Assembly (NCBI GenBank): GCA_018350325.1
Contig: JAEVLN010000002.1
Span: 434,001 to 498,000 of the forward strand
DNA: 64,000 bases
Source of the DNA: Globodera rostochiensis
Lineage: Eukaryota; Nematoda; Chromadorea; Rhabditida; Heteroderidae
Direction of reading: 5' to 3'
A program made the translations under genes and the position numbers. A model generated the notes under the pieces. The model saw only the letters and a program-made list of their open reading frames with translations, was not told the origin of the DNA and did not search any database. Below are positions 23,884 through 33,978 of the stretch, piece by piece. Every line of letters starts with the position of its first letter. Within the stretch, counting starts at the first letter, position 1.

Positions 23884-25992
23884 TCAGAGTTTGGATTTGT
23901 GTGTCTCGAAAGCATCATCCACCAGCTTTTTGGTCACTTCCCGAACGTCCTCAAAATGTTGTGCGCCGTTCATATCACAAATTTCCTCCCAATTTTCGAC
24001 CACTGAAAAAATGTTGGCCCTTATTTTTTATTATTCCTAAAATGCCAAACTGACACTTCTCCACGGTCGGTTCCGGGATGGCTTTGCCCCGCGATCGAAA
24101 TTGTTCAACTGAAATGCAAAGCGAAATTGATGCTTTTTATGCCCGAATGATCGAGATTCTCGATCCAAATCTCAATTTGAGTAGAGAAAGGACTTGAGGA
24201 CCGATCGAGATTTCGATCGAGTCTCGAAAAATTTCGAGAAAAATCGAGAATCTCGATCGAGAATCTCGACGAAAATCTCGATCCTCCTTTCTCTACTTTC
24301 GAGACTCGAAATTTTTGGGTTGCTTTTAGTGATCTCGATAAAGAAAATTTGGTTGATTGATTTCCAAACAAAAATCACCCAAAAAATCTTTAGAAAGCAT
24401 GTTAAAAAATTAGCCCAGCTGTTCCATTCCAAAATTAGAGCCTTAGGCGGACGGCCTGGGGGCGGGGGGGGGATGTCCACAGGCACTCCCTCCGCCGACC
24501 TGTTCCGTACCATCCGGCCCCCGCCTCAAAAACCCTTCCGGTGGCTTTGCAGCTTTCGTGTGCCAAGAAAACAGTAAGTGGGGTGACAAAATCGGGTTTC
24601 AATGCTTTCAAGAGCTCTTCCGGCATCACGGTTTGGGTCATTCGGGAACCCGCGGTGGGCACCTCAAGAGGGACGGGAATTGAATTAAATAAGCGCGCAC
24701 AAAAACAGCGGACCAAAGCGTTGCTGGTGATGTTGTAATTGGCCCCTTCCAATGCCAAAGAGTTGGACAGGCCGATCAATGCCATCTTCGCTAAACCATG
24801 CAAATTATCAAGTTTCTGACAAATGTTTTAATTTTTTTGAAAAATGGATAAATTAAAGAATATATGGCACGTCTCCGATTATCCTATCAAGATTTTCCCC
24901 CAAGGGCTTGAAACTCACATTAGTGGGGTACCGGAACATAAAAATATAAAATATTATTGTCATTTCGTTTTCAGCATGTTTGAAAGTGCTTTAATCATTT
25001 CTTGAAGGGAAAACTGAGTCCACATTGAAATGGACACTTCAGTCCAGGACTCAAAACTTTAGTTTATAGTGGCTTAAATAGCAAAAGTTTGGTCAAAGGT
25101 TCCTCCTCACCCGCCGCGTAATTTGCCTGACCAAAGCTCCCATAAATGCCCGAATTGGAGGAAGTGAACACCAATCGGCCGTACTTTTGCGCCCGCATGT
25201 GTCCCCATGCCGCTTTGGTCACCGCAAAAGCGCCCTCCAAGGGAAATGCGTCAAAAACCCCCGAGGGGGAAGAGTTTAACAAACCTTCACATGGACCTTC
25301 ATCACCAAATCTGTGCAAATTTGGCTCAGTAAATGCGATGGAAAGCAAAAAAAGCATCAAATGGACTGACCCCAATCAAACTCCGACATTTTGGCAAAGC
25401 TAACATCACGCAATATGCCCGCATTGTTCACCACAATATCTATAGGAGAAAAAGCAGTTGGGAAGGGCAATTCGAAATTTTAGGCCCAACCAATTCGGCC
25501 AAAATTGTCGATTGCCGTCTGCACAATTTTGTCTCCGTTCTCCACACTGTCCAAACAATGGCATTTCAATTCCAAATACCCTCAGGCAGTCAGTGCCAAC
25601 CTTTCATAGTTTGGCACCGCTTTGCCTCCGGCAGCTCGGATTTCGGCCACAACTTTGTCGGCCGCCGATGTGGACGCGGACTTTCCGTGACGGTCCCCGC
25701 CCAAATCGTTGACTTGGAATTGGACGTTTTGTTAATGCCTTTGTTTGTTTCCCGACTTAAATGAACTCACCAACCACTCTGGCACCTCTGCGGGCAAATT
25801 CGAGCGCATAAGTGCGCCCAATACCGCCGCCGGCGCCCGTCTAAAATGTTCTCTGGAGGTGCGCGGAAACTTCGCTTGGGGAACGACCCCCCCCCCCTCC
25901 CCGTAGGGCATTTTCACCGGTTTGGCATTAGAAAATATTGGAAAAAAACTAACCACGAGAGCAACACGACCATCAAAGCTCAAGAAGGGCAT
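23884..25992 (-). CDS. dhs-28: Peroxisomal D-3-hydroxyacyl-CoA dehydrogenase, DHS-28/HSD17B4-like
   Basis: SDR enzyme expected to oxidise (3R)-hydroxyacyl-CoA in peroxisomal beta-oxidation, the pathway that shortens ascaroside side chains in C. elegans. Starts [13 protein letters not shown] at 25992. Then [15 protein letters not shown] (Rossmann), [15 protein letters not shown] (the VNDLGG signature of the HSD17B4 group), [16 protein letters not shown], the serine segment [11 protein letters not shown], and the active-site tyrosine in GQANYAAAK after splicing. It continues through PTAGSRMT and FEAGAGWYG, then a linker [11 protein letters not shown], and ends THKSKL, a textbook PTS1 peroxisome signal. 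About 310 residues, so the hydratase and SCP2 domains that follow in the vertebrate enzyme are absent. The stop is at 23884. One intron (about 24110-24490) is full of GATCGAGA/TCTCGATC palindromic repeats and another holds a C run near 25890. Direct repeats flank the gene. Confidence 0.85.
24100..24310. repeat. palindromic GATCGAGA/TCTCGATC repeat block inside an intron
   Basis: Many inverted copies of the words TCTCGATC, GATTTCGATCGAG and GAGTCTCGAAA are packed in about 200 bp in the DHS-28-like intron. The block starts and ends with related inverted words, so it resembles a degraded short foldback element. No target duplication was identified. Confidence 0.5.
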
Positions 25993-27057
25993 TTTGTTGT
26001 CGCGAATCGATTAACACAAGAGGAACGACAAAAGAAGAATTTGTTTTGTCAAAATGTTTTATCGATATTTCCTTTTTGTAGTAAAGGGGAGAGAAGAAGT
26101 ATTAAGATAAAACCAGTTGGTCCGCGTCCACTCATTGAATGAAATGAATAGTGGAGAGGGGGGGGGGGGGGAAGGAAATTTGGGAAATTTTGACCAAAAT
26201 TATTTTGTTTTATGAGACCGAATTTTCATTTGAAAATAAATCCATATTTCGCCATTTTCGCGTTTTTTAGTCAAATTTTCGACATTTTTATGGATTTCAT
26301 AAGAAAATGCAATAAACCAAATAAATTCAAAAATTTTTGAGTCGCCACAAAAATTTTCTGTTTATTTAATTGTAAAATATATATATATATATTAAATCGA
26401 TCCAAAAAATAAGAATACTCCGCTGGCAAATTTTAAAATATAAATTTGTTACAAAACCACTATTCAATTTGTATTGACAAATTCAATTTTACAATTTTAT
26501 AAAAAGCATTACCTAAATTAATTTGTGCCTGGGATTTAATGTAATAGTTGTGCATCATAACAAATTATTGGAGGACATAAACAATATGTTTTTTCTAAAA
26601 TTTGTTAATAATTAACAAAATTTTTGTGACCTTTAATTCAAATCAAATTAAGTAAAAATAATGAAGGAACGAATAGCAAATAAAATTAGAAGTTTTACCG
26701 GCAAATCAACTTAAAAGCTGTGGTAAGAGAATGTTAAAAATCATTTCGCCAAAAATAAAAGTTTTTCTTGGGACTATAAATTCTCGGAATAAAATTTAAC
26801 GAAAAAAAACCGATCAGTTATTAGTAGAGACCGGATTTATTGGACTAAAAACGTGAAAATTGACTTAAAATATGGACTAAAAACCGCCAAAATATGGGCT
26901 AAACCACCAAAAAGCCAAAATATATGAACTCTCTATTCTCCTGTTTTGGTAAATTTTATAAAAATATTATTTATGTACGAAACAGGTTTTAAAAAATGTT
27001 TCAAATTTAATTTTACCTTTAAAAAGCAATTTAAACAAAATAAAACAAATTGCTTAA
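25993..27057. other. divergent intergenic region; right copy of the direct repeat
   Basis: Separates the start codons of the minus-strand DHS-28-like gene and the plus-strand receptor at 27058, so it should contain both promoters. It carries repeat copy B (26019-26660), a G run at about 26158-26170, and a TA dinucleotide run near 26378-26391. At 26827 the word TAGAGACCGG resembles the TIR of the 122-bp MITE at 38266. Confidence 0.5.
26019..26660 (+). repeat. direct repeat, copy B (upstream of the DHS-28-like gene)
   Basis: Partner of 23040-23850 in the same orientation; see that entry for shared words. It begins within 30 bp of the DHS-28-like start codon, so a promoter function is plausible. 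Confidence 0.6.
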
Positions 27058-29364
27058 ATGGACCAAAGCTCAACAGCATTACCCACACCGAACTCCACCT
27101 TTTTGGAACTGCCGGACTACTTGCCCTACCTGGAGTTGTGTCTGAACTGGACGGCACTAATTACGCACGGCATCACCGCAATTTGCATGGGTTTTCTGAT
27201 CTGGGTACTTTTTTACTTACGGTTTTTATGTTTCGAAAATGTTTTTGACGAGATTAATTGCCCGTTTTAAACGCAAATAACAATGTTTTTTTTTAGCAAA
27301 AACTACAATGTAAAAATTAGAATAAAGCGGGGTTTGGGATTGATACTGAAATGCCCTTTTTTGAGACTGAAATTCTCCCTTATATAATCCCGGGTTTTTT
27401 CAACCCGGTGTTTTTTTAACCGGGATTAGGTCAATTTTCACCTTATAAAATCCCGGTATTCTTTTAATCGATCGCGAGTTTTCGATTGATCCCGCTCCAT
27501 TCGAGTCTAAATTAGGATTTTTAGAATTTGTGTCCCTAAAGATTTCGCTAATTGATGCTAGCTTTATCTAAAAAACATATATTTGGTGAAGCATACTGGG
27601 TTTCAAAAAATTTGATTGACCTGGCACTCGTTTAATTGATTATGGCACTTTCTGAACATCACACAGGCCATGCATTGTCAATCGCAATTGCTGCGCGTCC
27701 AGCAGTTGGCGTACTCGTTGATCCTGTTCTTCTACGCGCATTTCATATTTTCTGTGTTCTGCATGCCGTACCAGATGTACAGAGTGTGGCGTTGGCAAGC
27801 ACCCGGCACGTACACGCAGAACACTTTTTCACCATTGGTAAATTTTTTGAAAGGTATCAAGTCACTTAGCCATCGGTCAAAATGCCAACTTCGCCAATAA
27901 TGACCATTTTTGACAAAGTTGGCATTTGGACCTAGCGCCTGATCACTCATAATAATTACCCAAAAGTCCTGATATTCTGCTAACGTGGGGCGTCGGGATC
28001 GGGGCTCAACCCTCATTTTAACATATTAAATAAAAAAATTTTAGGAATCTGTAAATTCAAATTTTTGGATTATGCTTTGCATTTAGGCTCTCTACTGGCT
28101 TTCACTGCCCGAACTGGTCTATTACGGCGCAATTCCGTCCGTCGTTTTTCTGCTCGCCATTGAACGATTTGTTGGACTCAAATGGCCGCTCTCATTCATA
28201 AAACGGCATTTTTCGCTGTTCACCGCCACAATGTTTGGCATTGTTTTGCTGCTGAACATTGTTGGACATCTGCTTGAATTTCCACTCGACATGGGTTTAG
28301 GTACGGTGAGGGCACACTGTAATGCAAGAACCGTAACATCTTGTTGCGGATTATGTGAACAAAAATACGCAAAAGATGTTTTGTGCCAACATGGCGCGCC
28401 GACCCATTAAGGTCATCAAGGACAAAAAATAAGATTTTGGGGTCCGAAATAAGGCCATTTTAATTTATAAGATTGGCACCACTCAAATAAGGACAAATCT
28501 TATAAATAAGGACAGATTCGATCTCTGGCTTAAGTGCGCGCAAAACCCTCCGTGCCCAGTTCTTCTGGGACCGGAGGGTTTTGCGCTTCCGACCCGAGGG
28601 TATCGAATTTTTGCCCCACCCCCCGGGGTTTTCACTTTTTTGTCCCATAACTTTTTGTTAAGTTTATGGTTCCGAAAAATTAATTTGGCCATAAACCTAA
28701 GCAATGTTGCGCACTTTCAGTGATGATCTGCGAAACTGCGAGTTGCACAACCACAATCTACCGTCTCTACTTCCAAATTGTCAGCAAAATTACGTTCAGT
28801 TGCGCAAATGTGGCCTGCTCTATTTTGTTGCTTGTTATGCTGAATGGCATTGATAAAGCCATGAAATTGGTGGGTGCCATAACAAAAAGTAACGTTTTAT
28901 TTTGTGATTTATATTCGACAAACCTTAGAATTAATAAAATAAAACAATTATTTAAAAATGGTATTGTAGAACAATCGTGTCATCATTTTCACGGTCATTA
29001 TTGAACTGATTTTTGGCGTTTTGCCGTGCTTTGTTTCAATTTTGTACAACCAGGCAAGCAATTTATAAATCTTCGACAATTTTAAATAACAAAACATTTT
29101 TATTTATATTTAATTTAATAAAAAACATTTGTTTAGGTTCTAGCCTTGCCAATTGGGGCACCCAATTCGGGCCTGAAGGGTGAAATTGGGATCACCTGTT
29201 GTGCATTCGATGGCGCAATGTGTGGCATACTGTACATAGTAATTTTATTGAAGCGAAAACAGTCGACAGTTGCAAATGCCACTACCGTAGTGCCGTTCAA
29301 AAATCTGCAAATAATCCCAGAAACTGCGCCAACAAATTTGCTAGCTTTACCAATTGTTTCCTGA
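27058..29364 (+). CDS. 7TM G-protein-coupled receptor, nematode serpentine type
   Basis: Six exons, 27058-27204, 27667-27837, 28087-28300, 28721-28869, 28970-29053 and 29137-29364, join in phase to give 330 residues. The N-terminus MDQSSTALPTPNSTFLEL has an N-S-T sequon and no basic residues, consistent with an extracellular end. At least six to seven hydrophobic segments follow, with AIERFVGLKWPLSF after the third, comparable in position to the DRY/ER region of receptors. The last exon holds a final helix (MCGILYIVILLKRKQ) and a polar tail. It differs clearly from the two Sra-like receptors in this window, so it belongs to another chemoreceptor branch that I cannot name. The intron after 29053 begins GCAAGC, a GC-AG intron; the other four are GT-AG. 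Confidence 0.78.
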
Positions 29365-30694
29365 AACTGACGAAGAGATGGTTTGAGAATCAAAATTTAA
29401 AATTTCCCGTTTCCGGACATTTTTTGGTATCTGGTTACATCCCTGATATGTATTATGTTTTGTCAAATGTTATTTTACACAAAAATTTTATTTAAATTTT
29501 TTTTTATAAAAATATTTTAAGAATATATTTTTCTATTTTTTCCCCACTTTTGATTTTTATTTGTTTAAAAAACTGATGTTCCGTTTGATCTTTATCTTTT
29601 GTTCGTTATAAATATGTTAGATAATTTCATTGTACATTTTTGCATTATTAAAAAATGAAAGCATTTTTAATTTATTATTTTTCTCGACAAATTGGAGCAA
29701 AATTAATTTATATGTCATTAGTAGGGCAGGGATTTTTAGGTGCTAAAAATGCTAAAATAGGTACCTAAATAGGTTCTAAAGTCCAAAATAGGTGCTAAAA
29801 ATTGCGAACTAAAAAGTGACTGGTCAAAAAAAATTTTTCGCGATATTTATTAATCAAAATTCATTTTTGTGATACAATTTAAATCAAAAGTAATTGAGTC
29901 AAAAAAATTTTTAATATAGAGAATTTTAAAAAATTCCGTATTTTGGCGGTCAGAATTTTTATTCTTAAAAAGTCCATTAGGGGTGCATTTTTGAAAATTT
30001 GGAAAAGTCGATCTTTGATTTTGGTAATTGTTGAAAATCGTTTTGCTTTATAATAATAATAACGAGACAATGTAGCCAATTTTAAATTTCTTTTACAACA
30101 AATTTAAAAAATATTTTTAAATTTATCAATGCGCAAAAGAATTCTTTTTTCCAAATTCTTTTATTTATTTTTAATTTTAATAAATAAAAAATTAATTATT
30201 ATTTAAAAAATGGCATTAATAAAATACAAACATTAAATTACCATATTTTCAAGAATTCCTAAAATTGTAAAATCTTTTTTGGATGAATTTTCAATATATC
30301 ACCCAAATTCAATCCAAGTTTTTGTATGAATTTCAAAAACAAAACCAAATATTGAAAAATGTTCAAAACCTACAAGAAAAATCAAAAATTTAATCTAATT
30401 GAATTCCCCAAACCTTTCCCCCAACAAATTACAAATCAACCCAATTCAAATTGGCACGGCACGGCATATCCAACAACAACAACAACCATTTTACGCGCAT
30501 GCAAATTGGTCATGATATGCGAGTACGATCATCACCATTATTATCATCATTCAAAAAGCCGGTTCTGTTGTTTGTTTCTGGCAAATTTGTCGTCGTCGTC
30601 GTCGTTGTTGTTACAATTGCTGTAATTGTTGTTGTTGTTGTTGTAGTGGAAGTAGTTGTGGTTGATGTTGTTGTTGTGTTGCTGATACTGTTCG
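29365..30694. other. AT-rich intergenic region
   Basis: Convergent spacer between the receptor and the collagen 3' end. Around 29735-29815 the word GCTAAAAA/AGGTGCTAAAA recurs several times as a degenerate short repeat. Open frames over 30460-30690 come from the trinucleotide repeat described next. Confidence 0.45.
30588..30683 (+). repeat. GTT/GTC trinucleotide-rich tract
   Basis: Runs of GTC then GTT with interruptions lie just beyond the collagen stop (30695), in its probable 3' UTR. Poly-Asn, poly-Thr and poly-Val frames seen here are consequences of the repeat. Confidence 0.7.
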
Positions 30695-32395
30695 TCATAT
30701 GCGATGATGCAGCATGTTGCTGTTGTGCTGGCTTTTTCTGGTGCCATCGTTGGTGCCACTGGACCTGCCAGACCTGCTTCCGCCACCACCAGCGCCGCCT
30801 GCGCCCCGGTTCGGGCATGGGCTGACCAAATTGTTTGGGCAATTATTTTGCACAATAAGCCAAATTTTGAAGAGAAAAAAAAACTGATCAGAGAGTATTA
30901 AAAAACAAAAATCGCTGATCAGAGCATCAAAATTTAGAAAAAAAACTGATCAGGGTTTGGCCCTATTATTCTCGAGTCTCGCCACAAAATATTAGTCGAA
31001 ACCTCTAGACTTAATATCTCGGGTCAACCAAATGCCATCCCACTCACCAGTAGGCCGCGTCCTGCCCCTCTTTGCCCAGCGTTCCCAGTCCGCCCTCTTC
31101 GCCCTCGTTGCCAGGCGCGCCCGGGAAGCCGGCCGCCCCCGGTGGGCCCGCCGCGCCTTCCTTGCCTGGCCCTCCGGGGTTGCCGGGAGCGCCAAGTGTT
31201 CCCTCGTTCCCAATTTCGCCGGGCGGCCCGCGCGGTCCTTTGCGCCCGACCGGCTTCTCCGCATCATTGCCCTTGGGGCCATTTGCACCCGGGGCGCCAA
31301 CGCGTCCCTCTTCCCCGGACGCGCCTTGCTCGGCTGGCAAACCGGGCACACCGTCGCGCCCTGGCGTCCCTGGATTGCCCCTCGGACCGCGACTGAATTT
31401 TGTACAAATTTTAAGCGATCGTTTTCACAGATTTGTAAGTGATCGGAGTGTAAGAAATTTCACCCTCCCCCCCCCCCTTCAAATTTTTTGATCAGGATTT
31501 GAGATTTTCGTGTGTTTAAAAATTCTTAACATGCTATGCTGTCGGTGGAATACATTTCTCCTATTCCTGATCAGAGAAAGGATTGGGCTCTTATTTTGAG
31601 AAATTTTTCGTTGATCAAAAATTCCTAATCGTTATCATGAAGCGATCATATTTGCAATTTTGGGTGATCAGAAATTCTGAACAGAATCGAAAATCGCCCC
31701 TTTTCTATCCATAAATTTGTGTATCTCACAAAAATAATTTAAAAATTCATACATTCCTCGTTGTCCCGGCTTCCCAGCAGTTCCAGGCGTTCCAGTTGGG
31801 CCCATTGGACAATTCTGTCAAATTTTCCAAAAATAAGCAAATTCAAAATTATAAAAAATGACTCACAATGCATCCCTTGAACGGGGCACTTTGCCAATTC
31901 TCAGCTGTTATTCCCGGCACACCTTCTTTGCCCGGGATTCCTGGCACTCCGGGTGGTCCTTCACCTCCAGCAGGCCCCGCTGGGCCGGGTGGGCACACGT
32001 TTTTGGATTTGCATTCTGGAATGTTTTTTATTTATGTTTAAATAATTTAATTAGCTTTTTAATTATTTTAATGTATCATTATGATCGGTGTACTTATTAA
32101 ATATACATAAATGCTTTTCCTTACTGCAAACGGCGACCGGAGCCGGAGCTGCTTGCGGCGCGCTGTATCCCCCGGCCGCTTGGCGTCGTGCCCGATTGGA
32201 CGGCGTGCCGGCGCCCATGGCCAACATGTCGCGCCACATGTCGTCCGTCTCCAACTTGAACCGGTCCATCTCAAAGTCCAGCTCGGTCCAGATGGACTGG
32301 ATCTCGTCATAGATGGTGGCAATGCCGAACAGGCACAGCAACAACGTGGTGCCGGACAGACCGATCACGCCCAGCGTGGCCTTGTTGATCGACAT
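30695..32395 (-). CDS. Cuticle collagen (Col_cuticle_N type)
   Basis: Structural collagen of the nematode exoskeleton, made by hypodermis and secreted. Five minus-strand exons. The first starts MSINKATLGVIGLSG at 32395, with a membrane-anchor/signal helix (about residues 6-30) of the cuticle-collagen N-terminal domain, then an acidic helix and the processing site NRARRQ (Arg-x-x-Arg box A). The second exon (about 31867-32017) brings the first Cys cluster CKCKSKNVC and a short Gly-X-Y run. A third (about 31753-31815) holds NCPMGPTG. A fourth (about 31053-31393) is an uninterrupted-looking Gly-X-Y block. Splicing at 31053 to the last exon near 30835 gives the conserved YCPCP end, followed by a Gly/Ser tail and stop at 30695. 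Its high GC content against the background reflects Gly/Pro codons. The antisense frames over this gene are shadows. Confidence 0.9.
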
Positions 32396-33125
32396 TTTTG
32401 GAGGTAATTGGGAAAATCGCCTAAACAATTCAAGTGATCAGACAAAAATAGGAGGAATATACTGAATAAAACCAACACATTCCGAGGGGCATTTATTAAT
32501 GATCAGAAACAAAAAATATTATTCAAATTTGAGTGCTCGCGGTGACAGCATTAATTTTAAAATTAAATTGGAGTGATCAGAATCAACCATATTTTAGCTC
32601 AAATGTTACGCGACCACTCCCGAATGTCAGGGGATAGGAATAGAGCTGCTCGATTTGAAAAAAAAAATTCCCTTTTTTAATTTTTTCTGATCACTCAAGC
32701 AATCTGTTATAAAAAAAGAATGGAATTAATTGAATTCCCGATCAGAGCTGTTTTCTCGGGTAATGTTTAAAAAAGAATTAAGAAATAAGGCCGGCAAATC
32801 ACATCAACCGGTGTGGCTTGTGGTCTTTTTTGGGGTGATTGTGTAACAAAACAAAATGAATGTTCTTATGCGATGTGGCGTAGGCTTTATATTCGTTGGG
32901 TTTATGCTGTCCAGCGAGCAAATCCGGTTCTGCGCGAGGGACTGAGCCTGTTGCCTTTTCAATATGGCTTATGGCACTTTTTGCACAATTTGTGCAAAAA
33001 CAAAAGAAGCGTGCATAATGCGTGCGTGATCTGATCAGATTAGTGCCCATATAAATATGTGACCGTCCGTCCGTCCATCCGCTTGCTGCATCGCCACAAA
33101 AAGCTTGATCAGAAAGAGGACCTGG

Positions 33126-33180
<55 letters not shown>

Positions 33181-33978
33181 TTAGCCTCTGATCATGATTA
33201 GCCGCCACGAAGCGGATTTTCGGATGATCCAATGATTGATCATTGCCCGTAATCGGATGCGTGATTTATAGAAATCCGCCGATCAGAAGCCCCCCCCCCA
33301 AACTTGTGTTGTAGTGCAAGCGTTTTTCGGCAAGTTTTTCAGCGTTAATGTGATCACTGATCAGTGTAAAGAATTGGGGATGCATTCTTTTGTTGGACAG
33401 GCAATAATGGTGAGAAAAATAATTTTTAAAAACGGTATTTCGTTGGCTACCGGTCCGAAGGTCGAAAGGGTTTTGAGTGTTGAATGCTTTATAACTTTCT
33501 ACAATCTAAACCGATTAGGTCGAACATTATACCAAATGAAAGCTTTCGATGAGGAACCAATTAATAAGCAAAAGCTAAGCAATGTGATAAGTATGAAAAA
33601 AGTTATGGCCAGAAAACTTCAAAAATGGCCATTTTGGAGTTTTTTACTTTTTGGCCATATCTTTTTTAAGCATTGTTCAATTGCAAAGCTTCGGACAAAT
33701 TCGACCTTCGGTTCGGATGCGATTTTGTTGAAATTATTTCACATTTGAATGGTTAAATAGTTTAAAATCACGTAATAACTTTGTTCTACACTTTTTTTGA
33801 ACAAAAAATTATAAAGGTAACAAGAATGAAAAAATATTAAAAATTAGATCCTTTAATAGAGTAACTGCCAAAAATGGAAATTGAATTTTTTTTAATCTTA
33901 TTAAGCTCTGTTTTTGATTTAATCTACAAAATTTCTTGTCAACATAAGCATGAACATAAGTGTTCCACCATTTATGTA
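32396..33978. other. intergenic: collagen upstream region and repeats
   Basis: Contains the collagen promoter side (a TATA-like word on the minus strand at about 32884-32891), a CAT microsatellite at 33127-33179, a C run near 33292, and a dispersed-repeat-like block at 33440-33750. That block shares the word CTACCGGT.CGAAGGTCGAAA with about 11985, and its later part shares ATGGCCAGAAA.CTTCAAAAAT with about 35830. The open frames at 32799-33050 and 33314-33748 have no recognisable content. Confidence 0.45.
33127..33179 (+). repeat. (CAT)n microsatellite
   Basis: About 17-18 uninterrupted CAT units. It yields spurious poly-Asp, poly-His and poly-Ile frames. Confidence 0.95.

Noticed and set aside
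30510..30855. Asn- and Thr-rich proteins on the minus strand
   Set aside because: The GTT/GTC repeat; the collagen last exon uses the third frame and stops at 30695.
31032..31491. Plus-strand Pro/Ala/Arg-rich frames over 31.0-31.5 kb
   Set aside because: They are antisense shadows of the collagen Gly-X-Y exon; the minus strand gives the conserved collagen ends and splice sites.
33035..33232. Poly-Asp small protein
   Set aside because: Frame through a CAT microsatellite with no other coding support.
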